The notes beneath the pieces are model-generated. The model made no database searches. It saw nothing but the letters and a program-made list of their open reading frames with translations, and had not been told where the DNA came from. The position numbers and the translations under genes are program-made. Shown in pieces: positions 1 to 12,788 of a stretch of DNA of 64,000 bases. This DNA comes from Neurospora tetrasperma FGSC 2508 (taxonomy: Eukaryota; Ascomycota; Sordariomycetes; Sordariales; Sordariaceae). Position 1 is the stretch's first letter. Every line of letters starts with the position of its first letter. The stretch lies in the NCBI RefSeq assembly GCF_000213175.1, contig NW_009799100.1, positions 1,756,705 to 1,820,704 of the forward strand, given 5' to 3'.

Positions 1-690
1 GGGGGGGGGAGGGGGAGAGATACTGGATCGTTGGGTGGTTGGAGTTTTCGGATTGTGGACTGGAAGGCCCCAACACCCAGACACGGCAGGTCGGAGTATC
101 CGTGCCCGATCCTGTCGGGATGGATGATGGGACCTGGACTCGTTCAAGTATTTTCTTGGCGCTCCCTTGTCAAGAAATAAGCCACGTGCCGATAAGGATC
201 TTTATCAGCTCTTAGCCACAGCCTTGCGTGTCCCCGGTAATGTCGGTTTACATGTAAACAAACAACGAGCCTGGGCAGCACCCAATCGCGTCGCCGATCG
301 GCCTGCCGATTGTTTTGTCATTGCAACTTCCTCAACAGCGTATCTCCCCCCACCACCGTCCGCCTCAACCATTGTGCGCATTGTCTTGCGCAGTGTGAAG
401 AAACAACAAAATCAAGAATTGACAAAATATTCGAAATTGACGCATTATTATCGTTCAATCAACCTCCGAAATATGTATCGGTTTCGCGACTAAAACACCA
501 AACCCGATTCCGTTTGCGACAGCCTCGACCTTTGCGCGATCACATTCCCAGCTACTGGCCTTCGCTCAGCCAAGCGGGACAAGAGACATCACCGTTACTA
601 CCAAGAAACAAGGCTGATTCCGACAATTCCTCTCGAGAAATAACATTCCTGTACGAATCGACCTCCGGCCGCAACGGCGCATCCGCGACC
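1..690. other. intergenic, upstream of bir1
   Basis: I see no convincing gene here. The window opens in a G-rich run. Open frames in this stretch lack family resemblance and have no consistent splice structure. The right part is probably promoter and 5' leader of bir1. Confidence 0.5.
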
Positions 691-3248
691 ATGACAGACT
701 ACTTCATCTACGAAAATCGTCTGGTGTCTTTTGATGGGCAGCCCCTGGCAAACAAAGATGGGATACCTCCCGCTGATTCCCGAGGCAAGCTGGTAAAATG
801 GCCACACAAGTCTTTGTCAGCGGATGAGGTCAGTGAACGGCACCGGAGAGAGGCAGCAGGTTGACAAAGCCTAAGTGGAAGAGGAGACTGACCGAACCGA
901 ACTTCTAGCTCGCAAAAGCCGGGTTTTACTTTGATCCCATGGTCATTAGTCCCGACAATGTAACATGCTTTTTGTGCGAGAATTCCTTTGATGGCTGGAC
1001 GCCTGGAGACCATCCAATCCAAGAACATCTGAAACATTCACCATTTTGCGGCTGGGCTGTGACGGCAGCGGTCGAAGCGAATCTTGGAGACTATGGGAAG
1101 ATGCACCCTCTGGAACCGATTCTTGTCGATGCGCGGAAGGCTACCTTTGGGGGGAAGTGGCCATACGAATCCAAGAGGGGATTCAAGTGCAAGTCAAAGC
1201 AAGTAAGCATCCCCTTGCACTTGCCCGAACCGAAGGAACACAAGCTAACGGGTCGCAGCTTGCCGAAGCTGGCTGGAAATTCGCACCAACAATCGAGGAT
1301 GAAGACATGACAGTTTGTCCATATTGCCTGCTAGGACTTAGCGGTTGGGAACCTGGTGACAAAGCAATGTAAGAAGCGTTGCCCTCCATCTGACAAATAT
1401 CTACCGCAACCAACTAACAAGCAACTTAGCGACGAACACCAGAGACGACAACCTCAATGTGCGTTTTTCCGTCTTCAGGAGGAATTACCACCACCGAAGA
1501 AGCCCACGAAAAGAGCCAAAACAGCCAGGACATCCAAGGTCGCCCACCGCCTTTCTGTCCAGCCTGTCGGCATCCCCACTGCAGAAACCTTGGATCAAGT
1601 ATCCGCCTCAGACACCGCGGGCGGCCTTGAGGATACCATCATGGCGCCAACCACGCGAGCAGCAAAGAGCAAAAAGGCAACTACTAGGAGTCGAAAAGCG
1701 AAAGCCCAGAAGAAGGGAGCAGAGCCCAAGGAAACCTTAAAGGACAAACCAGCAGACGAACAATTGGCTGCTGAAGAACCACCAAGTGGACGGAAGCGGG
1801 GAAGCGAGTCGATTTCCGACTCTGTGGACTCCAACTCGGAGGCGCCTCCGCAGAAGAAGCGGGCAACACGAACAGGAGGAGCTGCGATTACTGATGTTTC
1901 CACTTCAGCCGTGGAATCACAGGACAATGACATTGTCGATGCACCATCTCCCAAACAAACAGCTACCCGCAAGAGAGCGCCCGCCAAAGGAACACAGAAC
2001 TTGCGGAAAAGCTCACGAGTTTCTCTCCGGCACTCACATTCGACAACAGCGCCGCAGACGGATTTGTCGAATGATGAGGCCGTCGATCGTCAGATGGAAA
2101 GTGATGACGCCGATATTGGTCCAGGACGCAAAGCGCAGGATGCAAAATCACAACAGGAAGCGATTGCTGAGGATCCAATCCATGCATCCGACATCCCCCT
2201 CCCCAAAGATAGTCGCAAAGTAGCTGCTCAGAGGAGGATGTCTAAGCAAGCGAAAAGGATCCAACAGTCTCTTCCATTATCCGATCCTATCGACGAACTG
2301 ACGAACGGACCTACTGCTGTGCCCGAAGCTACATCTATAGTGCCTCAAATAGCAGAGCCCGAGCTAGGATCTGGAGAGGATCTTGATATAACCTTGGTCT
2401 CAAAAAGTAGCGACCGACCCAGTACGGTCAAGCGGGGAAGAGGACGCCCATCAAAAAAGTCTACATCTTCCCATGCGCCAAGCGAAGTGGCAGAGCAGCA
2501 GCGAACTTCATCTGGGATCCCGCTTCCGGAGGCCCAAGCCCCGGTCGAGACCCAGGCTGAGCCTGAAACTGAGCGCCGCTTATCAGCTTCAACTCCGAAA
2601 GAGGCGGGCGTTGAAGCGGCAGCAGAAGAGCCGGTTCCGGAACCTACGCCCCGGGCCTCCCCTCTAAGAGCGGCCGTTACTCGTGCTGCGCCGACACCAG
2701 CCAAACTGAACAAGTCTCTTCCTCCGCCGCCATCTGAGTCCCCAGATCACCTGTCTCAGCCGCTTGCTACACCTCAGGCACCTACAGTCGCGCGTGTACC
2801 TCAAGAACAGCCAAGTGTCTACCGCTCGCCTTCAATGCAATCCTCAAATGCAGAGAACCGACCCCCATCGCCGAAGCAATTGACCCCAATTGTCGAACGT
2901 CATGCTCTAGCACCAATGGCCACCACACCAGACAGGCCCACTTCTCCTTCCAAACGGACGATTCTGGGTGCCCTTCAAAGCACTAAGCCTTGGACCGCGG
3001 CGGATTTAGACAATATATTCTCGCCCAACAAGAATGACTACGGCAAGGAAGACGGCATTGACAAACTCTTGCACAAGGGCAGTGAGCTCACGAGCCCGGA
3101 GAAGCGGATGACCGTGGAGGAGTGGATCTATCATAATGCCAGCTTGGCCGAGCAGAGACTGAAGAGGGAATGCGAGGAGATGGTCCTGCTGTTTGAGAAG
3201 CAGGGTGCTAGAGCGATGGAAGCTTTGGAGGGGCTTATCGTCGAGTAG
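691..3248 (+). CDS. bir1: Bir1/survivin-like chromosomal passenger protein
   Basis: Four exons (691-828, 909-1202, 1259-1368, 1430-3248) give about 786 aa. Two BIR domains lie in the first ~200 residues. Each starts with a KWP motif and carries the zinc pattern C-x2-C, then H and C: TCFLC...EHLKHSPFC in the first and TVCPYC...DEHQRRQPQC in the second. The second BIR becomes continuous only after the introns are removed, which supports the splice model. The long middle is charged and Ser/Pro/Lys rich, with AT-hook-like KRGRGRP. The C-terminal ~100 residues form a helical segment (ending EALEGLIVE) as in fungal Bir1. Fungal Bir1 (S. pombe Cut17/Bir1) is a chromosomal passenger subunit acting with Aurora kinase and INCENP at centromeres and spindle, not a caspase inhibitor; that role is inferred from the family. 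The start ATG at 691 was chosen because the first BIR frame opens there. Confidence 0.9.
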
Positions 3249-4247
3249 TGGGTGAGTGGCACGACCCTTGGGCACCAGATTATCAGCATAAAAGGACGAG
3301 AGGTGTGGATTTGCATACTAAATTCCGCTTCTGGTTCAAGGTCGGGCAAATTCTGTGTGTGTGATACCAGGTAATGGACATGAAATTTGCGTGATGCGTT
3401 ACATAGCAAGCTTATTGTGTCAGTGACTTTGGCTTCTGGTTTGAGTAGCATGGAAGGCGTCATTCGATGTCCGGTTAGACGATGTAGGGATAGCATTGTT
3501 GGTGACGTTACAATGGAATTGCACAATAGTGTGCATCACAACGAAACAAGCCCTAAAGTTACAGCTGCAGGTTCTCTAGATAATGCCGGGTTGGGGATCT
3601 GGACTAAAGAGCGAGTGTGATGAAAGTGGTTTTGGTTTTTCCATTAGCGGGCGCTTAGTGGTTGTGAAAGCGTTTACACCAAGAAGTAGAACGAGAACTT
3701 GACAGCCACCTGGCGAGATAGCGAGTAAGAAACATTATAGGCAAGCAAGAGGGCAGAAAATGAACATATATAATATCTGACTCTAGTAGTCTTTCAGACA
3801 CAAACCATGTCGACTCTGTTTAGGAGCTCCGTGTGGTTGTGACTTGCAACTGAAGTAATCGACGTGCAAGGGTTAGGGTTACTACACCGTCCGTTTTTTT
3901 CTTCGTGGCGCTGCCCATGACTTCATTGGGGCAGGCAGCCTTGTGAATCTACTTTGGTACCTTCACTACAGCCACCAATTACGAACCACGCGACGCGCTT
4001 CAACCTTTTGCTTCTTTAGTTGGCTTCCATCAATTTCAATCTCGAAGGCGAAGATAGGATATACGGCAATTCTCCTGGCTGTAGTCAATAAATCATCACC
4101 TATTTGCAAAGCCCTTTGCGCCGCCGTATTTCAAAAGCACCACCAGCAACAACCATCACAAGGTACCGACCGGCATCGCAGTAGTAGTAGCAGCGACAGC
4201 TCGACAGCTCGACAGCTCCCCGTCGTCGTTGCACTCCCGTCGTCACA
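3249..4247. other. intergenic between bir1 and lea1
   Basis: This holds the 3' region of bir1 and the promoter and 5' leader of lea1. A CAG/GTA-rich stretch with repeated CGACAGCT units sits just before the lea1 start (about 4180-4215). No gene is seen. Confidence 0.5.
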
Positions 4248-5410
4248 ATGAGGCTGACGGCAGACCTTATCAACAACTCCCTTTCCTACCTCAATCCGCT
4301 CAAGGAGCGAGAGATAGACCTCCGAGGTGCGTTCCATCGAGAAGAGCAGATACTGCACGGTTGATCTTCAAGTTTCCAAAAGCGCGTACAAAGAACAGAG
4401 TTGATATATCGAAAACCTATGTTGGGTTGGGATACATGCAATAGGACACAGAATACCTGCTATTGAGAACTTGGGCGTTGCTGGGGTAAGTTTCTCCCTT
4501 CTCCTGGTTCTTCCTCTACTGCTAGTCCTGCTACTGGTAGCCCGTTTCGACCAAATGATCAATTAATGCAGTTTGCTAATCCGGTCGCTACTACAGCCCC
4601 ACGATGCCATTGATTTCACCGACAACGATATCCAAGTGCTGGGCAACTTCCCGCTCTCTCCCCGCATACGCACCCTCCTCCTCGCCCGCAACAGGATCGC
4701 CCAGATCCAGTCGACCCTACCGAATGCGATCCCGAACCTGAAGAACCTCGTCCTGGCGTCCAATAACATTGGCGAGCTGGCGGATTTGGAGGTGCTGGGA
4801 AGGTTTCCAAGGCTCACACACTTGGTCTTGACGGACAACCCCGTTACCAAGAAGGAGGTACGTCACACAACGCCCCTTCGTCACCCAGTGTTATGCAGCC
4901 GAGAGAGAATCGGAGACAGGGATGGGAAATGGAATGAATGTACGGAATGGCTGACAATGGTTTGTTGACACACAGAACTACCGCTACTGTGTTCTCTGGC
5001 TTTGCCCTCAGGTTCGCTTTCTTGATTACGTCAAGGTCAAGGACGCCGAGAGGCAAAAGGCGAAGGAGCTGTTTGGAACCGCTGATGAGCCGACGGAGTT
5101 GGCCAAGACGGTATGTACCTTGTCTTCTTTTTACAATGTCATGACAAACCTGCTAACATGTAACCAGATAAAGGGAATCAAGACCAAGACCTTTGACGTT
5201 GGCGCCAGCTCCGCCAACGGTGCGGCCGGCAGTGGTCCTTCCTCGAAACTTTCGCGTCTCAAGCTTACAGAGAAAGAGAAGAAGAAGTTGCAGGATCTGA
5301 TCAAGAAGGCCGACAGCTTGGAGGAAATCATCAGATTGGAGAAGGCGCTCAACGAGGGACGGCTGCCACCTGGCATTATCGCCGAGGATGACGATGCCAT
5401 GGAGGAGTAA
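4248..5410 (+). CDS. lea1: U2 snRNP protein A' (Lea1)
   Basis: Five exons (4248-4326, 4445-4485, 4597-4857, 4976-5110, 5168-5410) encode about 252 aa, close to human U2A' (255 aa). The N-terminus MRLTADLINNSLSYLNPLK and the block ELDLRGHRIPAIENLG-like (here EIDLRGHRIPAIENLG) are hallmarks of the family. Leucine-rich repeats follow (residues ~40-125: VLGNFPLSPRI, NLVLASNNI, THLVLTDNPV), then the LRR cap NYRYCVLWLCPQVRFLDYVKV. The C-terminus is Lys/Glu rich and ends DDDAMEE. U2A' binds U2B'' and stem-loop IV of U2 snRNA and helps branch-site recognition in the nucleus. The family assignment is strong. The third intron is phase 0 after KKE, and the acceptor at 4596 was chosen because it alone keeps the LRR frame. 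Confidence 0.93.
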
Positions 5411-5804
5411 GGAGGAAGCAAGGTGATGGGCACCTGACGAACGTGGTAGATCAGGTTGCCATATGTTCGTGATATGATGGCTTGCAGAGGTGACGAAAAG
5501 GGGGAGGACGGCACTTCAAAGAGCTTACCATTTGTCGGCGTTCGGTTCTAGATGGGGCTTACTGCAAAATAACTGTATACCAAATTACGCAAATTTGTTG
5601 GGTTGAAACAGAGACACTGTAACATGATAGTGGTGTGATGACTTCACTGCAGCAATCGGAGCGGCCTTGAGGAAAGGGACGCTGGGATGAGCATATCAAG
5701 GGCCCATGGTGTTGATTCGGCAACTCTTCACCTCTTTAACTTCCTGTACTCACCCAGATATTTAACACGTCTATTCGGCTCTGTATGTATGGACAGTTGT
5801 TCAA
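5411..5804. other. 3' intergenic between convergent genes
   Basis: This short stretch lies between the stops of lea1 (+) and the histone-fold gene (-). No gene or clear terminator structure is seen. Confidence 0.5.
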
Positions 5805-6808
5805 CTAACCCGTCATATCCACATCCCCATCATGACCCCGATATTGCTGTGACGCCGCCTGCCTCATCTCCATCTGCAACTGCGCGCTGGGATCCTCGTC
5901 CGACGTAGTAGCTGGCGGTGATGCCGACAAGATACCCCTATTTATACCGCTCATCACACCAGGAGTAGAACTAAACGGTCGTCCCGAAGCCGACGACATG
6001 CCCACCACACCCGTCGTGACACCCATATTGGTAATACCGGTATTAACCCCGCCAGCACCGAGTCCATTCACCGGCGCCGCCAGCCCTCCAATGCTTCCAC
6101 TAGCACCGCTTCCTGTACCAGCAGGCAACCCCCCATTCATAGACATCAAGATCGACGTTTGCTGCAACCCGCCGGACCCCTTTTGCTTCTTGGCATTCGG
6201 CAGCATCGCCATCCTATCCCGCTCATCTCCATGATCACCTACTTGTCCCTGCTCCAAAGACAGCATAACCCCCTCGGGAGCTGCCAGTCCTCCCATAACC
6301 GGTCCAGGCGCCAAAACGACCGCGGCGGCGGTCCCCGCAGGAGGAACCACAACGTCGCTCCCGCCCTTGACGCGGGCCCGGGCGGCCGCTGCTTGCGCCT
6401 TGATGGCTTTGTAGGAAGAAGTCTTGGGCACCACGTCCTCAAGGAACTCGAGGTTATCGTGGTGGGAAACGGCAGCGGCCACGTCCTTGTATTGCACGTT
6501 GCGGCGAGGCTTGCGCTCGGCTTTGGCCATGTTCTGGGCTTCCGAGGCTAGGTGTTGGATGAACATTTCTGTTGCCAGAGTGATCACGAAAGCGGCATTG
6601 TTGGAGCAGACTGTGATGTCTGGATCTACGGCGATGATTTTTTTGACCCTTGTGACTGAGTGAAGAGGATGTGGTTAGTATATGAAGACTCACACGGAGT
6701 GAATGGGTGAGAGGAAGTTCAAGGGGACTGCTGGGTTTCCTTACGGGGCAGCTGGGTTTGGCCTGTGACTTCCTTTCGGGGAGGGATTGCTGTGGTGTTG
6801 TACGGCAT
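5805..6808 (-). CDS. Histone-fold CBF/NF-Y family protein, Dpb3/CHRAC15-like
   Basis: Two exons on the minus strand (6808-6745, 6655-5805) encode about 304 aa. Splicing joins QLP to LTRVKKIIAVDPDI, which gives the classical CBF/NF-Y/H2A-type histone fold (residues ~20-105: LPLTRVKKIIAVDPD, ATEMFIQHLASEAQ, YKDVAAAVSH, LEFLEDVVPK). The FLEDVVPK end of the fold resembles CHRAC15 and the small DNA polymerase epsilon subunits (Dpb3/POLE4) more than NF-YC. The C-terminal two thirds are low complexity, rich in Gly, Ala, Ser and Met, with an acidic tail near HDGDVDMTG. The likely role is pairing with another histone-fold protein in Pol epsilon or a chromatin remodeller; which complex cannot be told from this sequence. 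The start at 6808 gives the short N-terminus usual in the family. It is divergently arranged with the CLC gene. Confidence 0.82.
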
Positions 6809-7486
6809 CTTGTTGGCAGGGAGAACGGCGGATCTCCAGGAGACGATTTGCGAAGTGATTCCAAGTTCGGAGTAAATTTTATATCGCTGAGGTGAGGGAG
6901 AAACCAGTTTGGGGTTCAGTTCTACTTTTCGTTCTAGACTGAGCTTCGTAGGTGCCGCCACCGAGGGTGTGACAAGTTTGTAAGATTAGCGGCCGATATG
7001 TCAAAAGTGACCGTGGGTCCTCTAGGTGATCCGATCAAAGTCTAACCAGCTTTTCTTGGTCCTGAGAATGGTTTAACTCGAACTAGCGGATCAACGGTAA
7101 GAAGTTAAAGTGAAACGCGTAAAGACGCGATTAACAGAAGTGTTGCATCTTTTCCCAGACAACCCCATGGGTGGCTATAATATGGTACAGTACCATGGGG
7201 CGGGCACCTTGGCGGCCCAGGGATTGCCTGCCAAGAGCCCAGGACCCCGGAAGCTGGGCGCTGGAGTTGGGACGTCACTCAGTTCAGCCTTGCAGTGATA
7301 GCTTCAGTGGACGATTACAGGCACCTGGGCGGCTGGAGGCGCAATCGATAACGGTGACAACCTGGAAGACAAATACCTTAGGTATCATGAATACTTAGTA
7401 CTTCTAGGTGCTGAGAAACGGCAAACAACTCGGACAAGCGCCCACCTATTTCGCACTTCCTACTTCACAGTCCGAATGCCAGCGAC
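6809..7486. promoter_or_regulatory. shared divergent promoter region
   Basis: This 0.7-kb stretch lies between the divergent starts of the histone-fold gene (-) and the CLC gene (+), so it must hold both promoters. A palindrome-like pair, ccatgggtggctataatatggtacagtac-type sequence around 7166-7200 with two CCATGG sites, is visible. No specific factor site is claimed. Confidence 0.4.
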
Positions 7487-10478
7487 ATGATGTCTAGAGG
7501 CGGCCCAGGCGCCATGAATTCGCAACCCCGATCTACGTCGTTCTCGACGTCAGTGCCCCAGATCCCGAACCAGCGCGCTCGAAGACCGTCCGTCAGCTCC
7601 CGGTTTTCCTACGCCGTGTCCATTGCCGAACAAGGAGAAGCCCAGACGGCCCAAGGAGTAGCAGCGCAACATCAAATCGAGGAGGAAATTGCGCAGATCA
7701 AGCGATACGAGGTCAGCAGCTAGCTTCGCTTGCTCCAGAGTTTGGGTTGTGCGATGCGACCGGGTTAGTTTGTGCGGCTACTAACATGGACCGAGTAGGA
7801 CTTCACCACCATCGGTATGATACACCTTTGACATCAGAACCATTTCCGCCCGACCGGCCGGGCAGGCAGGCGCTGACGATAGACGACAGACTGGGTGCAA
7901 GATGCGGCGCGAGAACAACTGCGCAGAAAGGCGCGCCGAAAAAGAAATGCGGGGCTCTGGGACGCCGGCCGCTTCGACTGGCGACACAGGATACGGGAGT
8001 CTTATGATGCTGCCCAGGGCTGGATTGTCGTCACCATCATAGGCGCGGCAATTGGAGTCAATGCTGCTTTTCTCAACATTATTACCGAATGGCTTGCCGA
8101 CATCAAGCTTGGCCATTGCAAGACTGCCTTCTATCTGAACGAGAATTTCTGTTGCTGGGGGGAGGACAACGGCTGCGACGACTGGCAAAAATGGACGGGT
8201 TTCTCACCCATCAACTACTTGATCTACATACTCTTTGCGGTTCGTAATACTTGGCGCTCCCACGTCGGGCCATCTGAGAAGACCAACTCCCCCGCTAACA
8301 GCGAGGCTCTAGATCTTGTTCGCCTGCACATCAGCCACCCTGGTCAAGTCCTATGCCCCCTATGCCGCCGGCTCTGGCATTTCCGAGATCAAATGCATCA
8401 TCGCCGGCTTCGTCATGAAGGGGTTTCTCGGTTTCTGGACTCTGGTCATCAAGTCCTTGGCCCTACCACTTGCCATCGGCTCCGGTCTCTCCGTTGGAAA
8501 AGAAGGGCCTAGCGTACACTATGCTGTGTGCACAGGAAATGTCATATCGAGGCTCTTCGCCAAGTATAGACGAAATGCATCCAAGACGCGTGAGATCCTC
8601 AGCGCTTGTGCTGCTGCAGGAGTTGCCGTCGCTTTCGGTAGCCCTATTGGAGGTGTGCTGTTCTCGCTCGAAGAGATGTCTAGCTATTTCCCTCTCAAGA
8701 CCATGTGGCGTAGCTACTTCTGCGCCTTGGTTGCAACAGCCGTCCTGTCTGCCATGAATCCTTTCCGAACTGGGCAATTGGTCATGTTCCAGGTCCATTA
8801 CGACAGATCGTGGCACTTTTTTGAGATTTTATTCTTTATTCTACTGGGCATCTTTGGCGGTCTATACGGTGCCTTCGTCATGAAGTGGAATCTCAGGGTG
8901 CAAGCATTCCGCAAGAAGTACCTGACCAACTACGCTATTCTCGAAGCTACTCTGTTGGCGGCTGCCACGGCTATCGTGTGTTATCCGAACAGCTTTCTGA
9001 GAATCGACATGACCGAGAGTATGGAGATTCTTTTTCTTGAATGCGAAGGCGCTGAGGATTATCAAGGCCTCTGCGAGAGACATCACCGCTTTCGCAACGT
9101 GGTTTCTTTGCTGCTAGCAACCGTCATCCGTATCTTCTTCGTCATTATTTCGTACGGCTGCAAGGTCCCAGCCGGTATTTTCGTGCCGTCTATGGCCATC
9201 GGTGCCTCCTTTGGCCGCTCAGTGGGCATCATTGTCCAAGCACTCCATGAAGCCAACCCGCAAAGCCCATTCTTCGCTGCTTGCTTGCCCGATGTGCCAT
9301 GCATCACACCGGGAACATACGCCTTCCTTGGCGCTGCCGCTGCTCTGAGTGGTATCATGCACATCACCGTCTCGGTGGTGGTCATGATGTTCGAGCTTAC
9401 CGGCGCCCTCACTTACATCCTGCCAACCATGATTGTCGTTGGAGTAACCAAAGCCGTCAGCGAGCTGTTCGGCAAGGGTGGTATCGCAGACCGCATGATC
9501 TGGTTTAGCGGCTTTCCCTTCCTCGACAACAAGGAAGACCACAACCTCGGCGTACCCGTCTCGCACGCCATGATCAAGGATGTCACATCCATCCCCACCA
9601 ACGGCATGACCCTCCAGCAAATCGAAGCTCTTCTCGCCGAGGACAACTACCAAGGCTTCCCGGTCGTGGAAGACGAGCACTCCAAGATCCTCGTAGGCTA
9701 CATCGGCCGCACGGAGCTACGCTACGCCGTCGACCGCGCAAAGCGTGAGAGAACACTCAGTCCTCAAGCCAAGTGCACCTTTGCTCCACCGCCCAGCGCA
9801 GATGTCACCACCCCCGGCGCTGACATCATAACACCCGGTCTTGCCCGCATGGACAGCTTCAACACCATCGGCTTCGCCGAGCCATCCACCACTGCCTCCG
9901 CTTCGTCCTCCTCTTTCTCCTCCAACTTCATCAACTTCAGCCGCTACGTAGACACCACCCCCGTTTCCGCTCACCCGCGCCTCCCCCTCGAAACCGTCAT
10001 GGAACTCTTCCGCAAGATCGGTCCGCGTGTGATCCTGATTGAGTACCACGGCAAGCTGATGGGGCTTGTCACGGTGAAGGATTGTCTCAAGTATCAGTTC
10101 AAGGTCGAGGCAATGGAGGAGGTTGCTAACAATGGACAACACAGTGGGCATGGACAGGGTAATGGAGCGGAGCAACAGGGGGTTGTTAGTAATGACGAGA
10201 GACTGTGGGAGTTGATGCAGAGGGTTGCGGGGTGGGTATCGGATAAGGTGTCGATCGCGAGTGGTGGGAGGATTCGGTTAAGGGATTCGTTGGATTTGTC
10301 TAGGGAGACGTTAGCTGGTGGTGCTGGTGCTCGCGTGGGTAGTGGTACTAATAGAACGGTGAGGAGTCAGGGAGGAGTCAGGGATGATCAGATACTAGAT
10401 GGGACGGAAGATGAGGATGAAGATGGGGTTGAATTGGAGAATCGGCAGACGTACCCGCACGGATCTACGTCTGGGTAG
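7487..10478 (+). CDS. CLC-family chloride channel/transporter with two CBS domains
   Basis: Four exons (7487-7711, 7799-7814, 7890-8239, 8313-10478) encode about 918 aa; exon 2 is only 16 nt. After a cytosolic Ser/Arg-rich N-terminus, hydrophobic helices start near residue 115. The three CLC selectivity signatures are present: GSGISEIK (~217), GKEGPS (~259, with the gating glutamate) and GSPIGG (~305). Two CBS domains follow the membrane part (~610-670 and ~760-805, the latter ending GLVTVKDCLKYQF), separated by a Ser/Thr/Pro-rich linker. The C-terminus is acidic. This is the architecture of yeast Gef1 and intracellular CLC proteins, so a Golgi/endosomal or vacuolar Cl-/H+ role is the likely inference. 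The gating Glu suggests exchanger-type chemistry. The intron at 8240 uses a less common GTTCGT donor but restores a continuous transmembrane segment (YILFA-ILFACTSATLVK). Confidence 0.9.
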
Positions 10479-12788
10479 CCGTGGAGCGGGATGAAATTAG
10501 TGCGATGAGGCGGGCCAGACGGGTTACATCGGTATATGAGTGTAATGTATGTAATGCCTGGCATTTTCTTCTGGTTGGGTATAGAGGTGATGAAAATTCG
10601 AGCGAGAGAACGAATCACTGTATAATAATACTATTACAGGCCAGACAGATAACGATGACAGACCGATCTCCATCGGGCTCTGGAACTGCACCTTCTCTGG
10701 CCTTATTGAAAGCAACAACTTGTCGCTTGTGTGTGCAGACCTGACCTCTTCCCTTTGCTTCCAACCTCAAAAGTCCCTCCCATAGAGAACGGCAGATAAT
10801 CCCAGGGTCCTCTTTTTTTCCACATTGTCAATTATTTCACAGTATCAACCGGTGTGACCCCAACAACGGTCTTTAAACCATTTTCAGAACATGCTCTTGC
10901 TTGTCGTACTGTGTAAACACCGGTGAACGGTGAGACCGTCATGTCACCCTTAGTGAATAAATGAAGTACGCCTGACACATGACGCCAAAGTGGGCGGTTG
11001 GTCGGCGGTTGCAGGGCTGGCTGTGTTATACATACACTACAGTCTTACAGTCCAGTAGCGTAGAGGGGCCAAGACGAACCAGCGTGTTTTGGTTATCTTG
11101 TCCCTTCGTCCATTCAGGGGCAGTAGTAGCTGGCCCCTTTGGTCTAAAGGCTTCATCTATCAGGTAATGATAAGGTAACCGAGGAGGTTGTTGAGGGCAC
11201 CTGACAGGAGGTTAGTTAGGTTGTCCCAAAATAAGAGAGAAAAAAAAGAAAGAAAGAAAAGGGAAGGGACCGGCTTGTGGACTGGCCGTTGTGGATGCAC
11301 TGGTGTGTACACTACTGGCATTGCGATTCTCTCTAGGCAATGAGGCAAGATAGTGCAGTGGTATGTGTAGTTCAGGAGGCGAGAAGTAATGGAAGCGGTG
11401 ATCCCGCCTTATCTCACTGAGACCGAACAACTGCTCCTCCTCACTTTTTTGAGTAGGTACTTGCTTACCTCTATGTACATAGCACATGCTAGTTGATGGA
11501 AAGGGCAAAGTCTCGCGTAACCGTATGAACATAACGAATATCATCTACCTACCTTGGTAGGTAGGTTTTAGTGTTCAAGGTGCGGTACCTCTACCTAGCC
11601 AACGACACATCCTAGTCTTTGTTCCTTGTACAGTGGCCCGGGGGTTACAAATCGAGCATCGTTACGGTGACTACCTACAGTGGCCATGAGTGGTACAGTA
11701 CACTGGTGTCCAGTAACATGCCCTGGCGAAGGCTACCCGTCCATACCAACGTAAACACAATGTCGTTCAAGAAGCCGCGCAATGCTTGTCTTTCACTGTA
11801 CAACTGACCGCGAAACGATTGTTGTAATCGTGGTTCATCTGAAGCTCGATTGCGGGGAAACCGCAGTTCGAAAAGATTCCAAGTCGCAACGAACGAAGTC
11901 GGAAGGGTGGGGACGACGTGTGCAGGGATAGTTGATGTTATGGGTTCCGTTCCACGATAATCGCTGACAGAGTCGCTTTTTTCTATTATTTTTTCTCCAT
12001 GCGCTTGCGGAAACGCGGCCTTCAACAAGGGAAACACTGGACCCCGCCATACCAAAATGGTCACTTTCTCCACGCAATGGAAACGACGATGATGTCAAAT
12101 ATGCCATGTTTGCGTATGTTCATTTTTCCCTTTATATATATATATATATATATTTTTTTTTTCGCTCTTTCGAATCCAAAAAGAAGCAGCAAAGAAGCCG
12201 CTTAGTTACCCGGTCACATGGACCAGTACCCAGTTCCCTTGCTCTTTCCCCAGCCGACCCACCTCACCGAAATCGGTCCTTTCCAAACAGGTATCGTTGC
12301 GCGGCTTCCCCCGACCTATCCGACCGCTGTCTCCGCCCAGAACTGCTGAGAAACGCCCGCAATCCCCATTCCATCCACGCGCTTTGGAAGATCGACACCG
12401 CCAGTTTTCGTCCTCCTTCTGATAGGTCATCTTGAACCTCTTCATCCTTCATCCTATCATCATCCAGCCCTGTCCTGTCTTACTCACGCTGATACCCCCT
12501 TTTGCCCATCAGCATCAACAACATCGTTACCGATCATCAGACTCCAAGCGACAACTTAGCTGGAAACGGTTGAGGGCATCCCTCCATAAAACCTCAGTTC
12601 GCAAGCGTCAATATAGAGCCCATTGATCCCTCTTTTGTCACACAACATAACCGATACCCCTCAAGCCAAGTCCAGACACCTAAGCATCTTTTGACTTGCT
12701 CAACAACCGCCTCTTTTTGCTGCAACTCTAGAGCTTCCTGTCCATCAACACCTTCCGCCCCTGTACTCATAAGAACGACCCCGACAAT
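10479..12788. other. intergenic, CLC 3' region and cdo 5' region
   Basis: No gene is supported in these 2.3 kb. A small inverted repeat (ctaccttggtag, ~11548-11565) and a TA/T tract (see separate entry) occur. The last ~400 bases are pyrimidine rich with short open frames and look like the leader of the cysteine dioxygenase gene. Confidence 0.5.
12133..12162. repeat. TA microsatellite followed by T tract
   Basis: About ten TA units run directly into a ten-base T run. It is a simple-sequence tract in the intergenic region upstream of cdo. Confidence 0.9.

Noticed and set aside
3850-3885. gggttagggtt near 3870 as a telomere relic
   Set aside because: Only about one and a half units are present; this is likely by chance in 64 kb.
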